The notes under the pieces are model-generated. The model ran no database searches, was not told where the DNA came from, and saw nothing but the letters and a program-made list of their open reading frames with translations. A stretch of 64,000 nucleotides of DNA from Pseudovibrio flavus (GTDB taxonomy: Bacteria > Pseudomonadota > Alphaproteobacteria > Rhizobiales > Stappiaceae): the NCBI RefSeq assembly GCF_009711345.1, contig NZ_SMMA01000065.1, positions 349,054 to 413,053 of the forward strand, read 5' to 3'. The stretch's first letter is position 1; the number at the start of each line of letters is the position of its first letter. Shown in pieces: positions 33,588 through 43,837 of the stretch. Position numbers and translations under genes: made by a program.

Positions 33588-34586
33588 CTAACGATTGTTT
33601 ATAAAACGGTCGAAAAGCTGATTGGCAGCGATGGTTGGTGCAAGAGTGCCAGACTGCACCTTTGCTTCCCACTCAGGCAGGATTTCTTTGATATCGGGAT
33701 CGGTTTGTAGAGCGCTTATGAGCTTGTCTTGCAATTGTGACCACATCCAGGAAACTTGCTGGTTCGCGCGCCGCTTCTGCCACTCTCCACTTGCTTTCAT
33801 TCGGTCTTCAAAAATACCGATCTGCGTCCAAACCTCATCAAGGCCCTCATTGGCAAGCCCAGACATGGTGAGGACAGGCGGCGACCAGTGCTTGGATCGC
33901 GGCGCGAGGATATTCAGCGCAGCACGGTACTCGGACGCTGCAGCGCGAGCACGGATTGCACCGTCACCATCTGCTTTGTTGACGGCAATCATATCGGCGA
34001 TCTCAAGAACACCCTTCTTGATGCCTTGTAGTTCATCTCCCGCGCCGGGAAGCATGAGAACGAGGAAGAAGTCCACCATCTGCGCAACGGTCGTTTCGGA
34101 CTGACCAATGCCAACCGTCTCGACGATGATAACGTCAAAGCCTGCCGCTTCGCACAGCAGCATTGTTTCGCGGGTTTTAGCTGCAACACCGCCAAGGGTG
34201 CCGGAAGACGGGGAAGGGCGGATATAGGCATTCCGGTCATGGCTAAGGCGCGCCATGCGGGTCTTATCGCCAAGAATAGAACCGCCCGTGCGCGTAGAGG
34301 ACGGGTCAACCGCAAGAACCGCAACCCTATGGCCAGCTTCGGTCAGGTTGGAGCCAAGCGCATCAATGGTGGTGGACTTGCCAACACCCGGTACGCCAGT
34401 AAGGCCTAAACGAAACGCCTTACCGGTCCTGTCCATAATACGGGCAAGCAGTGCTTCTGCCAGTTTGCGGTGCGCAGGCTTTTTGGATTCCACCAATGTG
34501 ATTGCCCGCGCAAGTGCCGCCCTGTTGCCCTCGCACAATTGCTGTGCAAGCTGTTCAAGGTCGATGGGTGCGGTTTTCGGGCTCAT
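33588..34586 (-). CDS. meaB: Methylmalonyl-CoA mutase-associated G3E GTPase MeaB
   Basis: This 332-residue P-loop GTPase protects and reloads the B12-dependent mutase. Motifs are Walker A GVPGVGKST, VLAVDPSSTRTGGSILGDKTRM, the Walker B-type VETVGIGQSE and the base motif NKADGDG. The ATG at 34586 gives the family length; the longer ORF start at 34655 adds a non-conserved leader. The C-terminal ~70 residues form the helical dimerisation arm. It is not beside mutAB, which start ~2.6 kb away on the same strand, but the functional link is well established for the family. Confidence 0.92.
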   Translation of the reverse strand: MSPKTAPIDLEQLAQQLCEGNRAALARAITLVESKKPAHRKLAEALLARIMDRTGKAFRLGLTGVPGVGKSTTIDALGSNLTEAGHRVAVLAVDPSSTRTGGSILGDKTRMARLSHDRNAYIRPSPSSGTLGGVAAKTRETMLLCEAAGFDVIIVETVGIGQSETTVAQMVDFFLVLMLPGAGDELQGIKKGVLEIADMIAVNKADGDGAIRARAAASEYRAALNILAPRSKHWSPPVLTMSGLANEGLDEVWTQIGIFEDRMKASGEWQKRRANQQVSWMWSQLQDKLISALQTDPDIKEILPEWEAKVQSGTLAPTIAANQLFDRFINNR

Positions 34587-34699
34587 CAAAACAATGGTCC
34601 TTTGGCCTTGGAATGAATCAGACCTAACCCTTGACCATGGCAGGCAAAAACGCAAGCCAGACCAACAGCTTCCCGCTAAGGTACTAAGAGGAAACTGCT

Positions 34700-35020
34700 C
34701 TAGCGGTAGACAATAGCGGTACCGGATGCAGTAACCATCATCATGGAGCCGTTGCTGCCTACAGTTTCGTAGTCAACGTCAATGCCAATAACGCCGTTTG
34801 CACCCATGCGTTGAGCCTGCTCGCACATTTCCTGAATAGCAATGCGGCGCGCCTTTTCGATTTCCGCCTCATAAGCGCCAGAGCGGCCACCGACGATATC
34901 GCGAATGCCGGCAAAGAGATCTTTAAAAATGTTGGCGCCCATAATGGCTTCACCATGAACGAGGCCCTTGTATTCAACGATATCGAGGCCCTGCAAAGTA
35001 TGTGTGGTGGAGGTGAGCAT
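34700..35020 (-). CDS. YbjQ/UPF0145-family small protein
   Basis: This 106-residue protein matches the YbjQ (DUF74) family: it opens [19 protein letters not shown] and contains [44 protein letters not shown] and a VDYETVG...[11 protein letters not shown] end. Members form a pentameric ring and their function is unknown. The ATG at 35020 with AGGA eight bases before is the family start, although the frame stays open upstream to 35350. It is followed 114 bp on by meaB. Confidence 0.92.
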   Translation of the reverse strand: MLTSTTHTLQGLDIVEYKGLVHGEAIMGANIFKDLFAGIRDIVGGRSGAYEAEIEKARRIAIQEMCEQAQRMGANGVIGIDVDYETVGSNGSMMMVTASGTAIVYR

Positions 35021-35216
35021 AAGAATTTTCCTAAAACGGGTAAAAGATACACTTGATCTAGGAAGGCGAAGCGCTGCTTTTAAGAGCTCTGCGAAAACTT
35101 TGTTTTCATAAACCCTGTTCAGCCGCGTTAGGGCGCACTTAATGGTGTCCACGGGCTTTGCTGGGCATGGGCGCGGGCATGGGCCACACTCGGAGCAAAA
35201 AGCCCGAGAGGTTATA

Positions 35217-35708
35217 ATGATTAGCGTTGCGCCTTTGATTTTTGCCGCCCTTACAGGCTCCTCCGCAAACCCGACTGTTCCCACAGTGAACCCGATCGTG
35301 GAGCGGGTTGATATCGAGCTATCCCAATGCATCAAAGAGCAGGACAACAAAGGCGAAGCGCAATATCCATGTATCTATGCCGGAGCAATGGCGTGCCTTG
35401 GCGGCCCTGCCTCCAACGAGGAACGGGCAGAGTGTGTGTCGCTGGAGCGGTACTTCTGGGACCGTAAGCTCAACAGGCTCTACAAAACCATGACTTCAAA
35501 GAAAAGCCCGAGCAGCTTCTCTAAAGACCTGCGAGACGCCCAGAGAAACTGGATTTCTTTGAGGGACAAAGACTGCTCTCTCTTTGCATCAATGGGCGTG
35601 CAGGGCTCGCGCGAAAAGCGGCTGCACGAGGAATGCATGCTCGAGCATACCGCTTTCCGCTACATCAAGCTTGATGAGTTCTATCAGGCCTCAAAAGGGC
35701 GCAAATGA
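35217..35708 (+). CDS. Periplasmic LprI-like (DUF1311) protein
   Basis: The ATG at 35217 follows GAGAGG by five bases and gives a short hydrophobic export signal ([19 protein letters not shown]). The mature ~145 residues have the DUF1311/lysozyme-inhibitor LprI pattern: paired Cys ([14 protein letters not shown]), [18 protein letters not shown] and [19 protein letters not shown], then a final Cys in [10 protein letters not shown]. LprI of Mycobacterium inhibits lysozyme; whether this one does is unknown. Its stop TGA abuts the stop of the convergent SDR gene with no base between. Confidence 0.85.
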   Translation: MISVAPLIFAALTGSSANPTVPTVNPIVERVDIELSQCIKEQDNKGEAQYPCIYAGAMACLGGPASNEERAECVSLERYFWDRKLNRLYKTMTSKKSPSSFSKDLRDAQRNWISLRDKDCSLFASMGVQGSREKRLHEECMLEHTAFRYIKLDEFYQASKGRK

Positions 35709-36482
35709 TTAGGCTGTAACGGGCGGAAGGCCAACAGCAGCGCGGCCTTCATTGGATTTCAAGGAAAAGTCAGTGCCAGCGTATGCAGCCCCTTCAGGTG
35801 AACACAAGAAGGCAATCGCCTCTGCTGCCCAGCTTGCTGGAATGTGAGCGCTTGGCTGCAACTGGCTCACAGGGTTGATGCCGGATGTGCGGATCTGTAC
35901 CTGCATTTCGGTCGCTACAGTACCTGGGCTCATGCCAATAACGTTGATACCCTTCTCGCGGTATTCTTTATCAGTGCACTTGGTTAGGGAAAGAACCGCA
36001 GCCTTGGTTGCGCAGTAATGGCTCCACCCCTCAAGAGCACCAGTCGCAGCACCGGAGCTGATGTTGATGATGGTCCCACTTCCCTTGGCCAGCATCGCTG
36101 GAAGAGCTGCATGAATGCCATAGTAAACGCCCTTCACGTTGATATCGACCACCTTGCCCCATGCTTCAGGGTCGCTTTCATCAATGCGTGCGATAGGGTC
36201 AATGACACCAGCATTATTGATCAGAATATCGAGTGAACCGGAAACTTTCTCCGCCATAGCAACAGCACGTGCTACTGCGTCATAGTTGCTTACATCGACC
36301 TGAATGGCATCGGCCTTGCCGCCGTTTTCGCGAATATCGCAGGCGATTGCTTCAATGGCTTCTTCCGAGCGGGCAGCAAGAATAACGTGCGCGCCGCGTT
36401 CCGCGAACAAGCGGGCAGTTGCTTCACCAATCCCCCGGCTGGCACCAGTGATCAATGCGGTTTTACCTTCAAACATGTACAT
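35709..36482 (-). CDS. Short-chain dehydrogenase/reductase (SDR)
   Basis: This 257-residue classical SDR has the cofactor motif TGASRGIGEA, a nucleotide-specificity site around LAARSEEAI (Arg favours NADP(H)), the structural NNAG, the catalytic Ser in ISSGAA and Tyr/Lys in YCATKAAV (Cys in place of the more common Ala or Ser after Tyr), and a PGTVATEM tail loop. It oxidises or reduces an alcohol/ketone substrate that cannot be inferred. The ATG at 36482 has GAGG five bases upstream; the in-frame ATG at 36476 is also possible. Confidence 0.92.
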   Translation of the reverse strand: MYMFEGKTALITGASRGIGEATARLFAERGAHVILAARSEEAIEAIACDIRENGGKADAIQVDVSNYDAVARAVAMAEKVSGSLDILINNAGVIDPIARIDESDPEAWGKVVDINVKGVYYGIHAALPAMLAKGSGTIINISSGAATGALEGWSHYCATKAAVLSLTKCTDKEYREKGINVIGMSPGTVATEMQVQIRTSGINPVSQLQPSAHIPASWAAEAIAFLCSPEGAAYAGTDFSLKSNEGRAAVGLPPVTA

Positions 36483-36607
36483 AGCAACCTCGACTTCTGG
36501 TGCTGGATCTTTTGGGAATAGGATAGCGGCTGGGTTCCGGCTGGAACTATCCAAGAGACTCCGTTAAGTGTACATCCTGAGATATATCTACGTACAGATA
36601 GCAGGCT

Positions 36608-36625
36608 GTAATTATTGATAATTAC
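36608..36625. promoter_or_regulatory. 18-bp perfect palindrome upstream of the GNAT gene
   Basis: GTAATTAT-TG-ATAATTAC has 8-bp arms with a 2-base centre and lies 18 bp before the ATG at 36644. A shorter repeat CCCA-N6-TGGG follows directly (36626-36639 region). It looks like a repressor operator; no regulator gene is adjacent. Confidence 0.5.
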
Positions 36626-36643
36626 CCAGATTATTGGGCGAAA

Positions 36644-37159
36644 ATGAGCGATCTAATTATACGAGAGTTGAATGGGTCAGAGGCGCCGCAAGCCACAGCA
36701 CTGGCTATTGAGGTGTGGCTTCATACCTATGGCGTAAATGGCATCGAGCCGGATCAAGCCCGCTACGTGCTGGATAATATCAGCGAGCAGTCAATGGCGG
36801 AGATGATTCACAGCCCGCACCACAAGGTGTTCGGCGCTTTTGAAGGGAAGGGGCTGGCTGCGCTGTTGGTGTTGGATGGCTCATCCGTTTGTCCAAGCGA
36901 CAACGAGTTGCGCTGGGAAATTCATAAGCTCTACGTCAAAGACCAATTCAAAGGTCGCGGGTTAGGGCGTCGCTTCTTGCAAGTTGCCGAGGAGGTTTGC
37001 GGGTCTGACGGAGGCTATTGGCTGACGGTCTATCATGGTAATGCGTCAGCGATTGCGTTTTATAAGGCAATGCATCTCGCCTTGTGGGGCGAGACCTACT
37101 TCAATCTTCAAGGCAAACTTAATCTCAATTACATCTATGCGCTGAAGACCAAAGTGTAG
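36644..37159 (+). CDS. GNAT-family N-acetyltransferase
   Basis: This 171-residue protein has the GNAT core: a beta4 strand LRWEIHKLYVKDQFKGRGLGRRFL carrying the acetyl-CoA pyrophosphate loop (QFKGRGLG), followed by WLTVYHGNASAIAFYKAMHLALWGE, the C-terminal motif B. It resembles the PaiA/RimI-like small acetyltransferases; the substrate is unknown. Base composition of the first ~60 bp is AT-rich. It reads convergently toward mutB with a terminator at 37169. Confidence 0.88.
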   Translation: MSDLIIRELNGSEAPQATALAIEVWLHTYGVNGIEPDQARYVLDNISEQSMAEMIHSPHHKVFGAFEGKGLAALLVLDGSSVCPSDNELRWEIHKLYVKDQFKGRGLGRRFLQVAEEVCGSDGGYWLTVYHGNASAIAFYKAMHLALWGETYFNLQGKLNLNYIYALKTKV

Positions 37160-37168
37160 GAAAACGAA

Positions 37169-37191
37169 AACGGCCCCGAAGGGCCGTTTGC
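37169..37191. terminator. Bidirectional terminator between the GNAT and mutB genes
   Basis: AACGGCCC (37169-37176) and GGGCCGTT (37181-37188) enclose CGAA. The left flank is AAAACGAAAA and the right TTTG, so it can act in both directions, best for the minus strand. Confidence 0.8.
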
Positions 37192-37192
37192 A

Positions 37193-39336
<2,144 letters not shown>

Positions 39337-39340
<4 letters not shown>

Positions 39341-41337
39341 GCGCCTTCCTCCAATGACAATCGCAGGTCAGAATGGGGCGGATGGCTAAACACTGCATGG
39401 CAGCTCTGCAGCTCTGCTAAAATGTTGCAGCCGTTAAAGACAACCGCGTCAGCGCTGTCCGGTAGACCCTTTGGTTTGACAACGACCGTCACGCGTTCTG
39501 CGCCAGCTGACTTTAGCTGAGCAACTAACTCGGCGCCGCGTTCGGCGTAGGCATCATCTGTCCCGCATAGACAGGCAATCACTGCGCCGCTTTCCTTGAA
39601 TGCCTTGACCATAGCCGCAGTGTCAGAAAACACAGCAGAAGGCGTGGCTTGGAAACCGCCACTTGCATACAGATTGGCTGCAAATGTCGCGCGGGCTGTG
39701 TGGTCGGCTACAGAGCCAATCGTTGCCATGAAGATTTTTGGAGCAACGCCCGTCAACTCGGTAAAGTTCTCGGCTTGCTTGCGCAGAGCTTCAAACGGCT
39801 CGGAAAGACGCGCGATCGGCAGCTTTTCGCAAGTGATACCATTGGTTTTTGGCCGCGAGCTTTGGATATCAAGCAGCGTAAAGCCTTCCGCATAGAACTT
39901 GCGGAACGAGGCACAATGAGAGCCTTGCGCATCAGGCTCGGCTATCCCCTCAACCTTGGTGCTAACACAAATGTCGGGAAGATCCACCACATTAATGCGA
40001 ACCGGTTTTTCATCAGCATTCGGGAAGGCTGTCGTTCCGGTCAAAGGCATTGCGCCGAAAGCGACGGCTTCTTCCTGCTCTGCGCGCTTTTTTGCGATAG
40101 CTGATTGCAAGAACCCGCTTTGCAGCGCATTGAAAATGCCGCCGTCGGCTTCGATCTGCTGGAAGAAGCGCCAAGCCTCGCGGGCAATAGCATCTGTACG
40201 CTGTTCAACGAGACCTGAACCTGCGCCCGGGTCATTAACCGCTGCTAGGTTGCTTTCTTCAATCAAAATGCTCTGGGTGTTGCGAGCGACGCGACGGGAG
40301 AAACCGTCTGCCAGTCCGCCAGCAACCATAAACGGAAGCACTGTCACGCTATCTGCGCCGCCCAGCCCTGCTGCAAATGCAGAGACGCTAGAGCGCAGCA
40401 TATTCACCCATGGGTCATAGCGGGTTTGCATGCGCCATGAGCTTTCCATATGCAGGTGAAGCCCTTCAGCTGGCAGACCTGCAACGTTCATCAAACGAGA
40501 CCACAGAACTCTTAGCGCGCGCGCCTTGGCAAGTGTTGTAAACTGGTCCGCATCAGCAACTGCGGTTACGCCAACCATACGGGCTAGGTCTTCATCACTA
40601 AGGTTGCCGTTCTCCAGCATGCGTAGATAAGCAATGGTGGAGGCCAGAATGATCCCGAGTTCCTGAGCAGGACTTGCACCAGCATTATGGAAAATGCGGC
40701 CATCGGCTCTGCAAAGGCTGCCGTGAACTCCCATCTGCTTCATGTGAGCAGCAAAGTCGATGAGGCGGGTACCTAGAACATCCAGAGGGTTACGGATGAC
40801 GCCGTTTTGGGCATAGATGCCCCAGATCTCGACGGGCGCGTGGATGCGCAAACTGTCTTCCGCAATGCCCATGCTCTTGCAGGCTTCCAGAAGCAGCATC
40901 GTCACAGCGCTGCCTTCGTAACCACAATCGAGGTGGAAATCGATCAAGTCCGGCTTCACGCCATCCAGTAGCTTGAGCATATCCTCAAGGCTGCGGGCAT
41001 CAACGCCGGAACCACGTGAGTTGGAAGAGGAGGGGAACACAAGTTCCAAACTATCGGCGCCGCCCATCAAATCCTCAAGGATTTGGTCGTTCGCCTGCTC
41101 GATAATGGGATGATCGACCCGCTGAACGATGCGCCACGGAACGCGAGCGCCCCTTAATTGCAGCGGGTTACGCTCCCTCATACCTTCATAGATAGCGGAA
41201 ACTGTCAGGCCATCACGGTCTGTTGTGTCCAACGTCGATACCGCAGCGCCCTTAAGGGCCTTGGCAGCGGCACCCTCCCAGTCGTTTCGTGAGGCTTCCC
41301 GAAAATAACTAGGAATATCAATAGATTGATGTTCCAT
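39337..41337 (-). CDS. mutA: Methylmalonyl-CoA mutase, small subunit
   Basis: This 666-residue protein is homologous to mutB but is the non-catalytic partner. Barrel motifs are recognisable ([59 protein letters not shown]). The C-terminal B12-like domain reads [26 protein letters not shown], so the DxHxxG cobalamin motif is degraded, as known for small subunits of alpha-beta mutases. It is the first gene of the mutAB operon. Upstream lie ~540 bp without another gene. No methylmalonyl-CoA epimerase or propionyl-CoA carboxylase gene is in the window. Confidence 0.93.
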
Positions 41338-41879
41338 GCAAAGTCCTTCCCGGCTCTTTATAGTAAAGACCGTAACAATCTTTCAAGCTATCCTTACGTT
41401 CTACGGCACCTATAGCCATAGCCCCCAAGCTTAGGAGGCGCAAAAAGTACCCCATGCCCGTTGCATAGGCATATGTCTCATTAGGTTTAATTATCCTAAA
41501 CTTGTCGCAATTGACCCTAGGGTATGTAACGCTGTTACTATTGCCGAGTGTTAGTTAATAACTGCTGATCAGTACGCTGGTTAGGGCAGAGAGCAGGGGC
41601 AATATTACCGAGATATCAGTGATTTCATTTGGTCTCAATAAACGAGGCTCCAATTTGAATGGTTACATGAAATGCTCTCCCTTTCTTTTTGGTTGCTGAC
41701 TATTATTGAGAATTAATCACGTATCACGGTGTGGCTAATCGGGTTGGGGTAGCTCGTTTCGTCACTCGTATTGCTGCCTGTCCATGTAACGAGTTGGGGC
41801 AAGGCCCTATGAGCTTGGTGGCGCTTCGTAACGAATAAAAGGCGAAGAAGTGCCTCACCCAAAGGGAAGGCAAGGCAGA
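41338..41879. other. Intergenic region between mutA and the luxR-type gene
   Basis: These 542 bases are AT-rich and hold no credible ORF. They contain the promoters of both divergent genes and one notable inverted repeat, TTAGG-N9-CCTAA, at 41481-41499. I see no cobalamin riboswitch (no B12-box-like conserved block) upstream of mutA. Confidence 0.5.
41481..41499. promoter_or_regulatory. Inverted repeat TTAGG-N9-CCTAA
   Basis: The repeat has 5-bp arms around an AT-rich centre and lies 144 bp before mutA and about 380 bp before the luxR-type gene. Its ~19-bp size is in the range of LuxR-type sites, but it does not resemble a lux box closely. Confidence 0.25.
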
Positions 41880-42581
41880 ATGAACGATACCGCAGATGTC
41901 GAATCGAAAGTAAAAGCCATCGCTGAGGCGCGTGCCGCAAAGCCGGTGCTGGATATTGTGGAGTCCTATCTGAGAAGGTTGGGTGCGTCCCACATTCTCA
42001 TTACAGGGCTGCCAATGCCCAACAGGACCATTGATAGTCTGGTCCATCGGTTTCGCTGGCCGGATGAGCGCAATGGCGGGGTCGAGCGTACCTCGCTCAG
42101 TGCGGGCGATAATGCTCTTATGCTCGGTCTATCTGGTAACCGACCAGCTATTAAGCAGGTTGGCTCTACAGACACGATCAACTCGGAGCTCTTTTCCGCT
42201 ATCGGCGAGGGCGCACGCGTCATGGTCATTCCTGTTGATGCGTTGCATCCGTTTCAGGCGATGGTTGTTGGCGCAGGCCATGGCATTTCGGCAGAGTCCT
42301 TCGATCTGGCGTCTCTGGAAATCGTTTCTGCAGCAGCCTTTAAACGCCTCTTTGAGCTTGGCGTGATTTCCGATCAGCGTCCGGGTGATCTTTCCGCCCG
42401 TGAACGGCGTGTGTTGGAACTGACTGCTCTAGGCAAAACAGCGCATGAGATTGCTGAGGATTTGGATATCTCCCAGCGGACGGTTCATGCTCACCTCCAA
42501 AACGCGAGCGCTAAGCTGAACGCCTCCAACAAGACCCACACAGTGGTTGAGGCGTTGCGCTACGGGCAGATCAAAATCTAG
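41880..42581 (+). CDS. LuxR-type transcriptional regulator
   Basis: This 233-residue protein has a C-terminal GerE/LuxR helix-turn-helix (LSARERRVLELTALGKTAHEIAEDLDISQRTVHAHLQNASAKLNASNKTHTV), complete in outline. The N-terminal ~150 residues have the size of an autoinducer-binding domain, but I do not see the usual Trp/Tyr/Asp/Pro ligand pocket pattern, so AHL binding is doubtful. No luxI-type synthase is nearby. The ATG at 41880 has AAGG four to nine bases upstream; the earlier in-frame start at 41850 is less likely. A GC-rich hairpin (42630-42648) follows the gene, without a T-run. Confidence 0.85.
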   Translation: MNDTADVESKVKAIAEARAAKPVLDIVESYLRRLGASHILITGLPMPNRTIDSLVHRFRWPDERNGGVERTSLSAGDNALMLGLSGNRPAIKQVGSTDTINSELFSAIGEGARVMVIPVDALHPFQAMVVGAGHGISAESFDLASLEIVSAAAFKRLFELGVISDQRPGDLSARERRVLELTALGKTAHEIAEDLDISQRTVHAHLQNASAKLNASNKTHTVVEALRYGQIKI

Positions 42582-42794
42582 ATGCGCAGCTTTATCTGAG
42601 AAGTTTGACGCATTTGGAAAGCACTAGGCGGGGCGGTGACACCGTCCCACTAGCATGTTTGAGAGGCGGTTCACGTGTCGCGCTCCAATATCTGAAGGGG
42701 GCTATCAGCTAGCCTCCATCTCAATTGATACTGATCGCTGCAAAGTAGACACGTAAATCGACATTGCTTCCGCCGAGTAGGTATACGGGTAGGC

Positions 42795-42841
42795 AAAAAA
42801 AATAGGCCCTTGGCACACATCCTGTGAGCTTGCAGGGCCTA
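42795..42841 (-). terminator. Strong minus-strand terminator
   Basis: TAGGCCCT (42803-42810) pairs with AGGGCCTA (42834-42841), with further inner pairing (GC-x-CACA with TGTG-x-GC). On the minus strand it is followed by eight T residues (42795-42802). It lies 156 bp beyond the stop of the DUF2267-like gene, so it ends either a long 3' UTR or a separate small RNA. Confidence 0.85.
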
Positions 42842-42965
42842 CTTTCAAAGCAGCATTATCTCTTAAATCAAGTTCACTTCGCGGGAAGCGTAATTCTTTA
42901 AGAAGCGCGGGCAGGAAATTGCCCGAAGAAGCCTGAGCGTTTCTCTATGAACCTGAAACGCGTCA
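42803..42965 (-). ncRNA. Candidate structured RNA or 3' UTR, minus strand
   Basis: Read on the minus strand, hairpins follow each other: GCGTTTC/GAAACGC (42937-42961), CGGGCA/TGCCCG (42908-42925), a small CTTC/GAAG stem (42877-42888) and the terminator stem at 42803-42841. There is no open frame. The density of stems ending in an intrinsic terminator looks like a small RNA of ~160 nt. I could not match it to a known class (6S was considered) and no promoter is proven, so it may be the structured 3' UTR of the DUF2267-like gene. Confidence 0.35.
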
Positions 42966-42996
42966 CAGGTGATCCAAAAGCAAATAAGCCGGATAT

Positions 42997-43386
42997 TTAA
43001 GCGATCTGGCTCAGGCTAGGGATCTTCTTGATAATTGCGTCAACTTTTTCGTCGCCAACATTTTCCTTGGCGAATTTGATCGTCATTTTGGCGACAGACT
43101 GAATCTGTCCCATGCTCAGGCCGAGGCTGGTCAGCTCATTAAGAGCGGCAAGGACGCCAACTGTGCTGGACATCTTGCTGGCTAGGCCACCAAGCAGACC
43201 AGAGCTGTCTTTTGCTTCCTGCTGGCCAAGAAATTCCTCGGCTTTAGGAAAGGCGTCCATCAGAACTTCCATATCTTCCGAAGAGCAGTTCTTGGAAATG
43301 AAGTTCAAGATAACTCCAACAGCAGCCTTGGCTGTGTCTTCTTCGAGCTCGGTTTTTTGGACGATCCGGTTGATCAAACGGTGCAT
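42997..43386 (-). CDS. DUF2267-like small helical protein
   Basis: This 129-residue cytoplasmic protein is predicted all-helical, with a Gly/Ser-rich middle (SSGLLGGLASKMSS) and a C-terminal half containing LGLSMGQIQSVAKMTIKFAKENVG and ending IIKKIPSLSQIA. This pattern resembles the DUF2267-type proteins common in methylobacteria and rhizobia, of unknown function; the match is from memory. The ATG at 43386 has GGAG seven bases upstream. No membrane segment or signal is present. Confidence 0.72.
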   Translation of the reverse strand: MHRLINRIVQKTELEEDTAKAAVGVILNFISKNCSSEDMEVLMDAFPKAEEFLGQQEAKDSSGLLGGLASKMSSTVGVLAALNELTSLGLSMGQIQSVAKMTIKFAKENVGDEKVDAIIKKIPSLSQIA

Positions 43387-43837
43387 TAATGGTCTCCAGA
43401 GTTCCACCTATGCGTTCAACTTAAGCGCTTGCAGCGCCTTGAACACCAAGGAAACACACTCCCGTAAAAAAAGGCCGCAATAAGGTCTTGGGAGGCTTTT
43501 CCTCAAGCCTATGCTTTTTCGCTATGCAAGTGCAAGTTAACAGTTACTAACTTTGCGGCTTACCGTAATTTCAAAGTGGCTAACTATAAGGAAAATATCG
43601 CCTTATCGAGCTTTGTTAGTATTTAGGGGCAAAAAAGGAGAGGAGTTCTCCAAAACACGCCGGTGGAAAAATCACGGTAATGTGCGCCGCCGATTAAAAA
43701 CAGCAGGGATACCCGCCCACCTGTGCTATGTGCTAAAGCCTCTAATTCAAAGCATGGCCGCTATCTGCCATTATGTTTGCCGAGCAGACCGTGGTCAGTG
43801 CTTACTGCGATAATGACATAATGAAAGGGAAACCGGT
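43387..43837. other. Intergenic region upstream of the M20 peptidase gene
   Basis: Nothing convincing is seen in these 451 bases. An 86-codon frame at 43553-43813 (+) starts with TTG, lacks a ribosome site and has unusual composition; I do not call it. The promoters of the two flanking divergent genes should lie here. Confidence 0.5.

Larger units (their letters stand above)
42582..42996. other. Intergenic region with clustered hairpins
   Basis: No ORF is supported in these 415 bases. A GC-rich inverted repeat (GGGGCGGTG...CACCGTCCC, 42630-42648 region) lies after the luxR-type gene. From 42803 to 42961 several hairpins are packed together and end, on the minus strand, in a strong terminator; see the separate entries. 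Confidence 0.6.

Noticed and set aside
34700..35350. 216-codon version of the YbjQ-like protein
   Set aside because: Only the last 106 residues match the family, and the ATG at 35020 has a ribosome site; the upstream frame is open by chance and overlaps the opposite LprI-like gene.
41338..41879. Cobalamin riboswitch before mutA
   Set aside because: No B12-box-like conserved core found by eye; mutase genes are B12 users and seldom carry this switch.
42795..42965. Identification of the structured region as 6S RNA
   Set aside because: The stems are separate hairpins, not the long rod with central bubble of 6S; kept only as an unassigned candidate.
43553..43813. 86-codon plus-strand frame in the gap before the M20 gene
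   Set aside because: TTG start, no ribosome site, Arg/Lys-rich translation without similarity known to me.
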